This document shows positions 1 to 11,578 of a stretch of DNA of 64,000 nucleotides, one piece after another (the stretch's first letter is position 1; every line of letters starts with the position of its first letter). A program made the position numbers and the translations under genes. The stretch spans positions 186,001 to 250,000 of the forward strand of contig NZ_JAANBD010000025.1 of NCBI RefSeq assembly GCF_011089885.1, given 5' to 3'. This DNA is from Thioalkalivibrio sp. XN279. GTDB lineage: Bacteria; Pseudomonadota; Gammaproteobacteria; Steroidobacterales; XN24. Below the pieces are notes generated by a model. That model had not been told where the DNA came from. It worked only from the letters and a program-made list of their open reading frames with translations, and searched no databases.

Positions 1-125
1 AGGCGGTAGCTGCTGCTCGTGGGGATGAAGAGGCCGCCGTTCTTCACGTAGGGCATGTACGCCAGGTACAAGGCGCTCTTGTCCTTGATCGTGAGGGTCA
101 GAAGGCCGGGTTTGTTTGTAGTCAT
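1..125 (-). CDS. pilZ: PilZ domain protein, 5' part only
   Basis: Only the first 41 codons are in the window; the gene runs off the left edge. The visible N-terminus starts MTTNKPGLLTLTIKDK and goes on to a stretch with YMPYVKNGGLFIP, which matches the start of the small PilZ protein of type IV pilus biogenesis. In gammaproteobacteria pilZ normally follows holB, and here it starts 4 bases after the holB stop, so it is the next gene of the same transcript. The c-di-GMP-binding part, if any, lies outside. Family fairly sure; function is inferred from the family. Confidence 0.85.
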   Translation of the reverse strand, partial: MTTNKPGLLTLTIKDKSALYLAYMPYVKNGGLFIPTSSSYR

Positions 126-129
126 TACC

Positions 130-2792
<2,663 letters not shown>

Positions 2793-2805
<13 letters not shown>

Positions 2806-3608
2806 GTGACACCGTGCGCTGCCAGCAGCGCGCGCATCCGCGCCAGCAGCGCCGATTCGGGCAGCGGCCTGCCGTCGAGCCGCTTCACGCCCCGCACTCC
2901 GGCCACCGCGTTGCAGACCACCATCTCCTCGATCTCATGCAGCGCATCATAACGGAGCGGCGCCTCGCATCCGGCCTCCCCGGCTGCTGCCAGGGCTTCC
3001 AGCAGCAGTGTGCGCATCACGCCGTCCACTGCCAGCATGCTGGCCGGCGGCGTCTCCAGCCGGCCGGCGCGGCGCCAGAAGACATGATGGCGGGTGCCTT
3101 CCGCCACGAACCCGTGGGCATCCAGCATCAGTCCCTCGCCCCAGCCGGCAGCCGTCGCTTCCCGTGCCGCCAGGACCTGCTCCAGCCGGCCGAGGTGCTT
3201 GAGGCCGTCAAGCGCCGGGCTCCGGCCGAGGCGTGTGCGACACACCCCGACCTCGAGCGGGTGTCCCAGCGCGGCGGGCAGCGGGTGGCTCGAGAGGATG
3301 CGGCGCCCCGTCGCCTGCGGATCCGGCACATAGCCGCGACCGCCGTCGCCGCGCGTGAGCACGATCTTCAATACGCCATCGCCGCCTCCGGCCGCTGCCA
3401 GCCGCTCGATCTCCATGCGCAGCACCTGGTCCCCGGGCCAGGGCAAACCGAGCCTCTCTGCCCCTGCGCGCAAGCGCGCCAGGTGCCGTTGCAGCAGCGG
3501 CACGGCGCCGGCATGCAGGCGCATGGTCTCGAACAGCCCGTCGGCGTAATTCAGGCCGCGGTCGGATGCCGGGACGAGATCGCAGGCCTGCCCGTCGACG
3601 AGAATCAT
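2793..3608 (-). CDS. pabC: aminodeoxychorismate lyase
   Basis: 271 residues, fold-type IV PLP enzyme that splits 4-amino-4-deoxychorismate into p-aminobenzoate and pyruvate for folate synthesis. The cofactor-lysine region GLKHLGRLEQVLAARE and the EGTRHHVFW block typical of the branched-chain aminotransferase/PabC family are both present. It overlaps pabB upstream by 4 bases and mltG downstream by 13. A D-amino-acid or branched-chain aminotransferase is possible from the fold alone, but the partner pabB settles it. Confidence 0.94.
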
Positions 3609-4975
3609 CCGCCCGGCTCCAGCGCGAGCAGGAGTCCCTTGGCCTTGGCGCGCGTCTCTGCCAGTTCGAGCTCCGGGATCGAGTCGTAGACGATGCCGGC
3701 GCCGGCGCGGAAGCGCAGCTCGTCGGGACCGAGCTCCATGGTGCGGATGAGGATGTTGAGATCCAGCGAGCCGTCCAGTCCCAGCCAGCCCATGGACCCG
3801 GTGTAGGCGCCGCGTGGCGCCGCCTCGAGTTCATGGATGATCTCCATGCAGCGCACCTTGGGACAGCCGGTGATGGTGCCGCCCGGGAACACGGCGCGGA
3901 TGGCCGCGCCCGGGCCGATGCCCTCCTCCAGCCGGCCACGCACGTTGGAGACGATGTGGTGCACATGGGCGTAGCTCTCCAGCACCATCATCTCGTTGAC
4001 TTCCACGGTGCCGGGTTGGCAGATGCGGCCGAGATCGTTGCGCTCGAGGTCGATGAGCATGACGTGCTCCGCCCGCTCTTTGGGATGTGCGATCAGCTCC
4101 TGCTCCAGTGCGGAGTCATCTGCGGCGCTCTGCCCGCGCGGACGCGTGCCGGCGATCGGGCGCGTTTCCACCCAGCCGTCGCGGATGCTGATCAGGCGCT
4201 CCGGAGAGGAGCTGATCACCGCGTGCGCGTCCCAGCACGCCAGCCCGGCGAAGGAGCCCGGATTGCTGCGCCGCAGCTGCGCATACAGCGCGGCGGGATC
4301 GACAGGCGCAGTCAAGGGCACGCGCCAGGCGCGGGACAGGTTGGCCTGGAAGATGTCGCCCCGGATGATGTACTCGCGCGCCCTGGCCACGGCCGCCAGG
4401 AAACGCGCGGGCGCTTCCTCCTCCGGGGCGGCGTCCAGCCCCTGGAACAGCGGCGGGGAGAGTCTGCGGGCCTGCTCCAGGTCCGCCTCGACCTGCGCCA
4501 GCATCGCGCTGTCGGTCGCGCTGAGGGTGCATGCGCCATCGCGGCGGTTGCGCAGGATGACCACGTCGCAGCGTACCGCCAGGGCGATCGGCAGGTGGCG
4601 CGGCCGTTGCAGGCGCAGGCTGGGCTCCACCTGCGCGGCGAGTTCGTAACCCAGGAAAACAAACCAGCCGCCGGCCACGGGTCCTGGAGGCGGTACGGCC
4701 GGTCCTCGCGCCGCGGCATGCCAGCGGTCCAGGGCGCGAAGAAAATCGTCGTCAGGACCTGCACCGGGCCCTGCGAGCCGGCCCGCGCCGTCCAGGACCA
4801 GCGATTCGCCCGGCCATCCCAGGAGCATGTCGCAGCGGCCCTGGGGCGTGCCGCTGGCGGCGCTCTCGAGCAGGAATGGATAACGCGCAGGGTTGACCCG
4901 GTGCAGCGCCAGCAGGTCGCCCAAGTCGTGCAGCTGCACTGTGAGCGGCGCAGCGCGGTGCGCGGATGAGAGCAT
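3605..4975 (-). CDS. pabB: aminodeoxychorismate synthase component I
   Basis: 456 residues. Chorismate-utilising enzyme that, with a PabA amidotransferase not in this window, aminates chorismate. The C-terminal catalytic half holds RPIAGTRPRG, the LIDLERNDLGR block and FPGGTITGCPKVRCMEII. The ITG version of the last motif and the neighbour pabC favour PabB over anthranilate synthase TrpE. The PIKGT lysine that forms a covalent intermediate in E. coli PabB is Ala here (PIAGT), as in TrpE. It begins 25 bases after fabF and overlaps pabC by 4 bases. Confidence 0.92.
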   Translation of the reverse strand: MLSSAHRAAPLTVQLHDLGDLLALHRVNPARYPFLLESAASGTPQGRCDMLLGWPGESLVLDGAGRLAGPGAGPDDDFLRALDRWHAAARGPAVPPPGPVAGGWFVFLGYELAAQVEPSLRLQRPRHLPIALAVRCDVVILRNRRDGACTLSATDSAMLAQVEADLEQARRLSPPLFQGLDAAPEEEAPARFLAAVARAREYIIRGDIFQANLSRAWRVPLTAPVDPAALYAQLRRSNPGSFAGLACWDAHAVISSSPERLISIRDGWVETRPIAGTRPRGQSAADDSALEQELIAHPKERAEHVMLIDLERNDLGRICQPGTVEVNEMMVLESYAHVHHIVSNVRGRLEEGIGPGAAIRAVFPGGTITGCPKVRCMEIIHELEAAPRGAYTGSMGWLGLDGSLDLNILIRTMELGPDELRFRAGAGIVYDSIPELELAETRAKAKGLLLALEPGG

Positions 4976-5000
4976 GGACGCCCGGCGCTCCGGCCGGTCC

Positions 5001-6248
5001 CTAGTCCAGCGCCCGGAACAGGAGGCTGCCGTTGGTGCCGCCGAACCCGAAGGAGTTGGACAGCGCCAGCCGGACCCGCGCCTCGCGCGCCGTGTTCGGC
5101 ACGTAGTCCAGGTCGCACTCCGGGTCGGGCGTATCCAGGTTGATGGTCGGCGGCAGCACGCCGTCGCGCATGGCCAGCAGGCAGAACACCGCTTCGACCC
5201 CGCCGGCAGCGCCGAGCAGGTGGCCGGTCATGGACTTGGTCGAGCTCACGGCCACGCCGGATGCGTGGGTGCCGAAGGCCCGCTTGATGGCCGTGGTCTC
5301 GGCCTTGTCCCCCAGCGGTGTCGAGGTGCCGTGGGCATTGATGTAGTCCACCTCGTCCGGGTTGACGCCCGCGTCGTGCAAGGCGTTCAGCATGCAGCGG
5401 CGGGCGCCGTCGCCGTCCTCGGGCGGTGCCGTGATGTGATGGGCGTCGGCGCTCATGCCGAAGCCGACCAGCTCGCCGTAGATCTGCGCTCCGCGCGTGC
5501 GGGCATGCTCGTATTCTTCCAGCACCACGCAGCCGGCGCCGTCCCCCAGCACGAAGCCGTCGCGGTCACGGTCCCAGGGCCGGCTGGCCCGCACGGGGTC
5601 GTCATTGCGCGTGGAGAGCGCCCGGGCCGAGCAGAAGCCTCCCAGTCCGAGGGCCGTGGTCGCCATCTCGGCGCCGCCGGCCACCATCACGTCGGCGTCG
5701 CCGTACTGGATGCAGCGGGCGGCCACGCCGATGCTGTGCGTGGCAGTGGTGCAGGCGGTGACCAGCGACAGGTTCGGACCGGTCATGCCGTACTGGATCG
5801 AGACGTGCCCGGAAATCATGTTGATGATGCTGCCGGGAATGAAGAACGGAGAGATCTTGCGCGGCGACTCCTCGGCGTCGAGGAAGGCGCGGAAATTGCG
5901 TTCGATGGTCTCGATGCCGCCGATGCCGGCGCCGACGGCGACGCCGATGCGATGGGCGTTGCCCTCCGTGACCTCGATGCCGGCGTCCTCTATGGCCTGG
6001 CGCGATGCCGCAAAGCCGTAGTGCATGAACGCGTCCATCTTGCGCGCGTCCTTGGGCGGCAGGTAGTCGTCCGCGTCAAAGCCCGCGACCGCGCCGCCGA
6101 AGCGCGTGCTGAAGCGGCTGGCGTCGAACCGGGTGATCGGCCCGATGCCGCTGCGCCCCGCCAGGATGTTCTCCCACGCGGTGGTTACGCTGCTGCCCAC
6201 GGGCGAAACGATACCCAGGCCGGTGACGACGACGCGGCGCCTGCTCAA
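5001..6248 (-). CDS. fabF: beta-ketoacyl-ACP synthase II
   Basis: 415 residues. Condensing enzyme that elongates acyl-ACP with malonyl-ACP. The Cys-His-His triad is visible: Cys in [11 protein letters not shown], His in [12 protein letters not shown] and His in [12 protein letters not shown]. The start codon is TTG, supported by a strong GGAGGTAA ribosome site just upstream and by the N-terminus [17 protein letters not shown]. It follows acpP after 73 bases that contain a GC-rich hairpin (6289-6309) and leads into pabB. Confidence 0.97.
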   Translation of the reverse strand: MSRRRVVVTGLGIVSPVGSSVTTAWENILAGRSGIGPITRFDASRFSTRFGGAVAGFDADDYLPPKDARKMDAFMHYGFAASRQAIEDAGIEVTEGNAHRIGVAVGAGIGGIETIERNFRAFLDAEESPRKISPFFIPGSIINMISGHVSIQYGMTGPNLSLVTACTTATHSIGVAARCIQYGDADVMVAGGAEMATTALGLGGFCSARALSTRNDDPVRASRPWDRDRDGFVLGDGAGCVVLEEYEHARTRGAQIYGELVGFGMSADAHHITAPPEDGDGARRCMLNALHDAGVNPDEVDYINAHGTSTPLGDKAETTAIKRAFGTHASGVAVSSTKSMTGHLLGAAGGVEAVFCLLAMRDGVLPPTINLDTPDPECDLDYVPNTAREARVRLALSNSFGFGGTNGSLLFRALD

Positions 6249-6288
6249 GCGGTTACCTCCGGCATTGCTGCACGGCGACAGGAGAAGC

Positions 6289-6309
6289 GGCGCCCCTGCG
6301 CGGGGCGCC
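6289..6309. terminator. GC-rich hairpin between acpP and fabF
   Basis: A perfect 8-base inverted repeat, GGCGCCCC and GGGGCGCC, encloses five bases. There is no T-tract, so it is more likely an mRNA-stabilising or partly terminating hairpin. Such an element could keep acpP transcript above that of fabF, because ACP is needed in large excess; this role is inferred. Confidence 0.5.
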
Positions 6310-6321
6310 CGGGTCGCCGGC

Positions 6322-6558
6322 TCAGTTGGAGCGGGCCTTGATGTAGTCGATGGCCTGCTGCACGGTCGTGATCTTCTCGGCTTCCTCGTCCGGAATCTCG
6401 CACTCGAAGGCCTCTTCGAGCGCCATCACGAGTTCGACGGTATCCAGCGAGTCTGCGCCCAGGTCGTCCACGAAAGAGGCGTCGTTCGTCACTTCTTCTT
6501 CTTTGACGCCAAGCTGTTCGGCGACGATGTTCTTTACCTGTTCCTCGATGCTGCTCAT
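6322..6558 (-). CDS. acpP: acyl carrier protein
   Basis: 78 residues, acidic, the usual ACP length. Carries growing acyl chains on a 4'-phosphopantetheine attached to the Ser of [10 protein letters not shown] (about residue 37). The start [17 protein letters not shown] was chosen because it matches known ACP N-termini; a longer frame reaching 6621 only adds a non-homologous extension. It lies between fabG (121-base gap with a likely promoter) and fabF. Confidence 0.98.
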   Translation of the reverse strand: MSSIEEQVKNIVAEQLGVKEEEVTNDASFVDDLGADSLDTVELVMALEEAFECEIPDEEAEKITTVQQAIDYIKARSN

Positions 6559-6631
6559 CTCGTCATGGTCCTCGTTGCTGGCGGCAGGATCATCCCGGCG
6601 TCCCCATGACCCGGACTGCACCGCGCGCCGT

Positions 6632-6660
6632 ATTGTATTGGAATGTATCGGGTCGTTCTA
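6632..6660 (-). promoter_or_regulatory. possible acpP promoter
   Basis: Read on the minus strand, TACAAT (6632-6637) resembles a -10 box; 17 bases further upstream is TAGAAC, a weak -35 match (three of six). The 121-base gap between fabG and acpP is the only sizeable gap in this otherwise tight gene row, and a separate acpP promoter is known in E. coli. Weak on sequence alone. Confidence 0.35.
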
Positions 6661-6679
6661 CACGCCAGCGGCCCCGGGC

Positions 6680-7426
6680 TCAAGCCATGTACATGCCGCC
6701 GTTGACGTTGATGACCTCCCCGGTGATATAGCTCGCCCCGGCGGAACAGAGGAAAAGCACGGTCTGCGCGATGTCTTCCACGGCGCCGAGGCGCTCCAGC
6801 GGGATCTGTTTTTCGAGCGCGCTGCGCTGCTCTGCCGACAGCGTTGCGGTCATGTCGGTGGCAATGAAACCCGGCGCCACAGCGTTCACCGTGATGCCGC
6901 GAGATCCCACCTCGCGGGCCAGGGAGCGCGTGAAGCCGACCAGGCCGGCCTTTGCGGCGCAGTAGTTGGCCTGCCCCGGGTTGCCCATGAGTCCGACCAC
7001 CGAGCCGATGTTCACGATGCGGCCGCGGCGCGCCTTCATCATGCCGCGCAGGCAAGCCCGGCTGGTGCGGTAGATGCCGGTGAGATCAGTGTCGATGACC
7101 TGCTGCCAGTCCTCGATCTTCATGCGCAGCAACAGGCCGTCCCGGGTGATCCCGGCGTTGTTGACCAGCAGGGTCACGGCACCCTCGGCAGCAGATATGT
7201 CCGCCAGGGCCTGTTCCACGCTGTCGTCGCTCGCCACGTCGAGCTTGATGCCGCGGCCGGCGATACCGGCCTCGGCCAGCGTCGCGCTGATGGCCTGTGC
7301 CCCCCTGTCGGAAGTGGCCGTGCCGACGACCGTCGCGCCCGCACCGCCAAGCGCGAGCGCGATGGCACGGCCGATGCCGCGGGACGCACCGGTCACCAGG
7401 GCCACTTCGTTGTTCAGGTCATGCAT
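6680..7426 (-). CDS. fabG: 3-oxoacyl-ACP reductase
   Basis: 248 residues, short-chain dehydrogenase that reduces 3-ketoacyl-ACP with NADPH. The nucleotide-binding GASRGIG is near residues 14-20, NNAG follows, and the catalytic Tyr-x-x-x-Lys is in NYCAAKAGLVGFTRSLA. The ATG at 7426 was chosen for the N-terminus MHDLNNEVALVTGASRG and the GGAGGAG ribosome site seven bases upstream; a longer open frame upstream is not homologous. It overlaps fabD by 8 bases. Confidence 0.97.
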   Translation of the reverse strand: MHDLNNEVALVTGASRGIGRAIALALGGAGATVVGTATSDRGAQAISATLAEAGIAGRGIKLDVASDDSVEQALADISAAEGAVTLLVNNAGITRDGLLLRMKIEDWQQVIDTDLTGIYRTSRACLRGMMKARRGRIVNIGSVVGLMGNPGQANYCAAKAGLVGFTRSLAREVGSRGITVNAVAPGFIATDMTATLSAEQRSALEKQIPLERLGAVEDIAQTVLFLCSAGASYITGEVINVNGGMYMA

Positions 7427-8369
7427 GCTGCGCTCCTCCGGTCGCTTCCAGTGCCGTCGCCAGTGTATCCGCGTCTTCGACCGGAAGCGCGTCGAGTGCG
7501 CGGTCGATACGCCGCGCCAGGCCGCACAGGACCCTGCCCGGGCCGTACTCGACCATGGTCGTCGCGCCGGCCCGTTGCATCGCCAGCACGCATTCCACCC
7601 AGCGCACCGGGCTGTGGACCTGGCGCGCCAGCGCGTGCCGGATCTCGTCGGGCGCCGTGCGCGGGGTGGCATCGATGTTGTGGTACACCGGCACGACCGG
7701 GGGCCTGATCTCGATACCCGATAGCGCTTCCTGCAGCTGCGCGCCGACCGGGTCCATGAGGGCGCAATGCACCGGCACGCTCACTGGCAGGGACATGGCG
7801 CGTCGTGCGCCAGCGGCCCGCGCATGCTCGATCGCGCGCGCCACGGCCGCGGCATCGCCGGCAATGACGACCTGGCCCGGGGCATTGAAATTCACCGCCT
7901 CGACCACGCCGCCCTCGGCGGCCGCAGCCTCACAGGCTGTGCGCACGGCATCGTCGTCCAGGCCCAGCACCGCGGCGACGGCGCCTGCCCCGGCAGGGAC
8001 GGCCTCCTGCATCCTGCGGCCGCGCAGCTGGACGATGCGCAACGCATCGGCGAACTCCATGGCGCCGGCGCAAACCAGCGCGGTGTACTCGCCCAGGCTG
8101 TGCCCGGCCATGGCGGCGGCCATCCTGCCGCCGTGCGCCTGCCATGCACGCCACGCAGCGACACCCGCCGCCAGCATTGCGGGCTGGGTGATTTCCGTCT
8201 GGTTGAGGCGTTCGGCGGGGCCGTCGCGCAGCAGGGCGGCCAGGTCGTAACCGAGTGCTTCGCTCGCCTCTGCCAACGCGGCGGCCGCTGCCGGCTCCGC
8301 TGCCAGCAGCCCGGCCAGCATGCCCACGGATTGCGATCCCTGGCCGGGAAATACGGCGGCGATGGACAT
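7419..8369 (-). CDS. fabD: malonyl-CoA:ACP transacylase
   Basis: 316 residues. Moves malonyl from CoA to ACP. The start MSIAAVFPGQGSQSVGM has the GQGSQ motif; the catalytic Ser is in GHSLGEY near residue 93, and the partner His is in the VPVHCALM region. First gene of the run: ATG with an AGGAAGGAG ribosome site and a TATAAT box 30 bases upstream. The usual upstream neighbours rpmF, plsX and fabH are absent, replaced by the divergent gspG. Confidence 0.97.
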   Translation of the reverse strand: MSIAAVFPGQGSQSVGMLAGLLAAEPAAAAALAEASEALGYDLAALLRDGPAERLNQTEITQPAMLAAGVAAWRAWQAHGGRMAAAMAGHSLGEYTALVCAGAMEFADALRIVQLRGRRMQEAVPAGAGAVAAVLGLDDDAVRTACEAAAAEGGVVEAVNFNAPGQVVIAGDAAAVARAIEHARAAGARRAMSLPVSVPVHCALMDPVGAQLQEALSGIEIRPPVVPVYHNIDATPRTAPDEIRHALARQVHSPVRWVECVLAMQRAGATTMVEYGPGRVLCGLARRIDRALDALPVEDADTLATALEATGGAQHA

Positions 8370-8398
8370 GGCTGAAACTCCTTCCTCTCGGGGCGGTC

Positions 8399-8404
8399 AT
8401 TATA
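8399..8404 (-). promoter_or_regulatory. likely -10 box for the fab operon
   Basis: The minus strand reads TATAAT here, a perfect -10 consensus, about 30 bases before the fabD ATG. No convincing -35 hexamer sits 16-18 bases upstream, so activation or an extended element may be needed. The 160-base fabD/gspG gap must serve both directions. Confidence 0.5.
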
Positions 8405-8529
8405 GTCAGACCCGCGGCCTACTGCGGCCGGCCACAGGCGAGACCTGCCGGGCCGTTCTGATATCATCCACTCCATTCCACTGAAGGCGGCCGGGCCCCG
8501 GCCCGGCGCCTGCAATTCGAGGCCAAGCA

Positions 8530-8997
8530 ATGTCCCTTAGCAACACAATATCGAGTGCCGTTCGCACCGGGCCCGGCGGGCTCCGCCAGGGCGGCTTCAC
8601 GCTCATCGAGATCATGGTCGTGGTCGTGATCCTCGGCATTCTCGCCGCGATCGTCGCGCCCAACGTCATCAGCCGCATCGACGATGCCTCGATCAATCGC
8701 GCCAAGCAGGACATCCGCGGTATCGAGAGCGCGCTCAAGCTCTACTACATGGACAACTCGCGCTACCCCACCACGGACCAGGGACTGGAAGCGCTGACGA
8801 CGCGCCCCAACGACCCCTCGCTGCGCAACTGGCGCGGTCCTTACCTCGACAAGCTGCCGCGGGATCCTTGGAACAACACGTACCGGTACCTGTACCCGGG
8901 CCGCAACGGCGAGTTCGATGTCTTCACCTACGGAGCCGACAACCAGCCGGGCGGCGAAGGCATTAATGCAGAAATCGGCAACTGGTCTGTCTACTGA
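8530..8997 (+). CDS. gspG: type II secretion major pseudopilin GspG
   Basis: 155 residues. Main subunit of the periplasmic pseudopilus that pushes folded exoproteins through the outer-membrane secretin. An unusually long leader (about 22 residues) ends in Gly before FTLIEIMVVVVILG, the prepilin peptidase site with Glu5. The C-terminal calcium-binding pattern of GspG (TDQGLEAL, NWRGPYLDKLPRDPWN, FDVFTYGAD) is complete. First gene of gspG-N; its 3' end overlaps gspH by 32 bases. Confidence 0.97.
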   Translation: MSLSNTISSAVRTGPGGLRQGGFTLIEIMVVVVILGILAAIVAPNVISRIDDASINRAKQDIRGIESALKLYYMDNSRYPTTDQGLEALTTRPNDPSLRNWRGPYLDKLPRDPWNNTYRYLYPGRNGEFDVFTYGADNQPGGEGINAEIGNWSVY

Positions 8998-9544
8998 GCC
9001 GCTTTCGCGGCCCGGCCGCGCGTCGGGCTTTTCGCTCATCGAGCTGCTGGTCGTCATCGTCATCCTGGCGATCACGGCCGCCATGGTCGTGCTCGGCACC
9101 GCGACGCTGAAGGCCGGGGACCCGGCTGAGACCGAGTCACGCCGCCTCGCCGCGTTGCTGCAGTTCGTCGCCGAAGAAGCCCTGGTGCAGGGCCGCGACT
9201 ACGGCGTCGAGTTTTTTCCTGACGGCTACCGTTTTTTGTCCTGGGACCCGGATTCCCGCTTGTGGTCGGTAGTGGAGGACGAGGCGGCGCTGCGCCGACG
9301 CACCCTGCCGCCGGGACTCGAGCTGGTATTGGCGGTGGACGGGCGTGAGGTCGTCGTGGAACCAGAGGGACGGCGCCGGCAGGCCGATGCTGAGTCCCTT
9401 GCGCCCCAGGTGGCGATCTTTTCCAGCGGTGAGCTGACCCCCTTCGAACTTTTCCTGGTGCAAGACTTCGCTGCGGACGCGTGGTTGCTGCGCGGCCAGG
9501 TGGACGGCGAGGTGGCCTTGCTCTCGCCTGAGGAAACGCGATGA
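8966..9544 (+). CDS. gspH: type II secretion minor pseudopilin GspH
   Basis: 192 residues. Minor pseudopilin of the secretion pseudopilus. A leader ends in SG before FSLIELLVVIVILA, giving the prepilin cleavage site and Glu5. The ATG at 8966 was chosen because GAAGG lies 5 bases upstream and the leader length is reasonable; an earlier start at 8918 would add 16 residues inside gspG. The body is typical of GspH (QFVAEEALVQGRDYGVEF). It overlaps gspG by 32 and gspI by 4 bases. Confidence 0.93.
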   Translation: MQKSATGLSTEPLSRPGRASGFSLIELLVVIVILAITAAMVVLGTATLKAGDPAETESRRLAALLQFVAEEALVQGRDYGVEFFPDGYRFLSWDPDSRLWSVVEDEAALRRRTLPPGLELVLAVDGREVVVEPEGRRRQADAESLAPQVAIFSSGELTPFELFLVQDFAADAWLLRGQVDGEVALLSPEETR

Positions 9545-10047
9545 GACGCGGCCGCGGCTTCACGTTGCTCGAGGTCATGGTGGCGCTCGCCATCGTCTCC
9601 ATTGGGCTGATCGCCGCTTTCAACGCCGTGATCCAGATGGCCCACTCCACGACCACGCTGCGGGAACGCGCCTTCGCCGACTGGATCGCCATGAACCAGC
9701 TGACCGAGCTGCGCGTGACCGGAGAATTTCCGGACGTCGGCCGCTTCGACGGTGATGTCGAGTTCGCGGGCCGTGAATGGCGCTGGGAGGCCAGCGTGTC
9801 GGAGACCGGGGTGGAGGACCTGCGTCGCGTCGACATCTCCGTCGCCTACATCGAGCGGCCGGAGGACCTGGTGACCCTCCTGACCGGATTCATCGGTCGC
9901 GACAGCGGACCGGCGGCGCTGATCGACTGGTGGGGCGCAACGGACGCCGAGGCGGCGCCGCCGGGCGGGGAAGGGACCGAGGAAGTCGAGCCGGAGCCGG
10001 CGAATCCTCCGCCCCCGACGCCCGATGAAAACGAGGAAGACGAATGA
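9541..10047 (+). CDS. gspI: type II secretion minor pseudopilin GspI
   Basis: 168 residues. The short leader MRRGRG precedes FTLLEVMVALAIVSIG, so it is cleaved by the prepilin peptidase GspO/PilD. GspI with GspJ and GspK caps the pseudopilus tip. The last 45 or so residues are an extra tail rich in Glu, Asp and Pro (for example PANPPPPTPDENEEDE) that ordinary GspI proteins of about 120 residues lack. ATG overlaps the gspH stop (ATGA); the 3' end overlaps gspJ by 4 bases. Confidence 0.95.
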   Translation: MRRGRGFTLLEVMVALAIVSIGLIAAFNAVIQMAHSTTTLRERAFADWIAMNQLTELRVTGEFPDVGRFDGDVEFAGREWRWEASVSETGVEDLRRVDISVAYIERPEDLVTLLTGFIGRDSGPAALIDWWGATDAEAAPPGGEGTEEVEPEPANPPPPTPDENEEDE

Positions 10048-10643
10048 GGCGCGCGCGCGGTTTCACCTTGCTGGAGGTGCTGATCGCGGTGGCCGTCTTT
10101 GCCGTGGTCGGCGTCATGGCTTACGGCGGCCTCCAGGCCGTGCTTGCCCAGCAGGCCATCGCGCGCGACAACGCGGATCGCTTTCGCGAAATCCAGTTTG
10201 CCGTGCAGCAGGTCAGCCGCGACCTCCTCCAGCTGAACCCGCGCCCCGTGCGCGAGCCCCTGGGCGACGGTTATCGTGCCGCGCTCTACTCCGATCCGCG
10301 TGGCGAGGTGCTGCTCGAGTTCACGCGCGGCGGCTGGACCAATCCTCTCGGCCAGCCGCGTGCCGCCGTGCAACGCGTCTCCTACGTCCTGGAGGAGGAC
10401 CTGCTGCTGCGACGACACTGGTTCGTACCCGACCAGACGCTGGGCGTGGATCCGGTGGAACGCGAGGTGCTCAGTGGCGTGCAGGAGGTGCGGCTGCGCT
10501 TCTTCGGTCCCGGCGGCTGGAGCGAGGAATGGCCGGCCGGCGGCACCGGTGCCGATCCGTCGCTGCGACCACTCGCGATCGAGGTCACGCTGGAACTCGA
10601 GGACTGGGGCGAGATCCGCCGCCTGCTCGAGGTCCCGAACTGA
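10044..10643 (+). CDS. gspJ: type II secretion minor pseudopilin GspJ
   Basis: 199 residues. Leader MRRARG then FTLLEVLIAVAVFAVVG with the Glu5 of pseudopilins. The GspJ body is recognisable from AIARDNADRFREIQFAVQQVSRDLLQL and RPVREPLGDGYRAAL. Part of the tip complex with GspI and GspK. Start overlaps gspI by 4 bases; gspK begins 1 base after the stop. Confidence 0.95.
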   Translation: MRRARGFTLLEVLIAVAVFAVVGVMAYGGLQAVLAQQAIARDNADRFREIQFAVQQVSRDLLQLNPRPVREPLGDGYRAALYSDPRGEVLLEFTRGGWTNPLGQPRAAVQRVSYVLEEDLLLRRHWFVPDQTLGVDPVEREVLSGVQEVRLRFFGPGGWSEEWPAGGTGADPSLRPLAIEVTLELEDWGEIRRLLEVPN

Positions 10644-10644
10644 A

Positions 10645-11565
10645 ATGGCCATGCGCAGGCAGCACGGGGCCGCATTGATCACGGCGATACTGGTGGTCGC
10701 GCTCGCCTCCGCCATCGCCGCCACGCTGACCTGGGAATTGTTCCTGGACCAGCGCCGGGCCCTTGGACGCATCACGGTCGATCACGGCCTGATGTACAGC
10801 CTGGGCGCCGAGGCGTGGGCCAGCCAAGTGCTGCGCGACGATGCGGAGGACAACCAGGTAGACCACCCGCGCGAAGCCTGGGCGCTCCAGATCACGCCGC
10901 TGCCTATCGAGGGCGGCCAGATCCAGGGCCGGATCGAAGATCTCAACGGACGCTTCAACCTCAACAACCTGGTCGACGCCGGGGGCGCCACCGACGCGAT
11001 TGCAGTCGAAGGCTTCCGTCGCCTGTTGCAGTCGCTGGAGCTCGACGTGCGCCTCGCCGATCGCATGGCCGACTGGATCGACCGCGACCTGGAGCCGAAT
11101 TTTCCGGACGGCGCCGAGGACGGTGAGTATCTCTCGCGGCAGCCGCCGTTTCGGGCCGCCAATCGACCGGTCACCAGCGTGTCCGAGCTGCTGCTGGTGT
11201 TTCCCGAGCTCGGCGCCGAGGGTTATGCGCGCCTGCGGCCCTATGTGACCGCCCTGCCACGCGGGACCCTGATCAACATCAACACGGCGCTGCCAGAGGT
11301 GCTGCTGTCGACCTCGGAACAGTTCGGCTTCACCGAGGCCGAGCGGATCTTTCTCGACCAGCCCGAAGGGGGCTGGGAGACGCTGGAGCAGCTCGGCGAC
11401 ATGATCCCTGAGGATGCGCGTGCACTGCTGGGGACCACCAGCGAATGGTTCCGCCTTTCGGTCCGCGTCGATGTTGGCACCCAGCGGTTCACCATGTACA
11501 GTCTCCTCCACCGTAATCCGGCGGGTTCCGTGAACAGCGTTATCCGCACCTTTGCAGACGAGTGA
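10645..11565 (+). CDS. gspK: type II secretion minor pseudopilin GspK
   Basis: 306 residues, the largest minor pseudopilin, placed at the pseudopilus tip. After MAMRRQHG comes ALITAILVVALASAIAA; GspK proteins lack Glu5, as here. The alpha domain has the expected DLNGRFNLNNL, RLADRMADWID and NINTALPEVLLS stretches. The ATG at 10645 is the one that places the basic leader directly before the membrane segment. Confidence 0.95.
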   Translation: MAMRRQHGAALITAILVVALASAIAATLTWELFLDQRRALGRITVDHGLMYSLGAEAWASQVLRDDAEDNQVDHPREAWALQITPLPIEGGQIQGRIEDLNGRFNLNNLVDAGGATDAIAVEGFRRLLQSLELDVRLADRMADWIDRDLEPNFPDGAEDGEYLSRQPPFRAANRPVTSVSELLLVFPELGAEGYARLRPYVTALPRGTLININTALPEVLLSTSEQFGFTEAERIFLDQPEGGWETLEQLGDMIPEDARALLGTTSEWFRLSVRVDVGTQRFTMYSLLHRNPAGSVNSVIRTFADE

Positions 11566-11578
11566 GCGCGCCAGACCG

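Noticed and set aside
6559-6621. N-terminal extension of acpP
   Set aside because: It adds 21 residues with no similarity to ACP; the ATG at 6558 gives the standard start.
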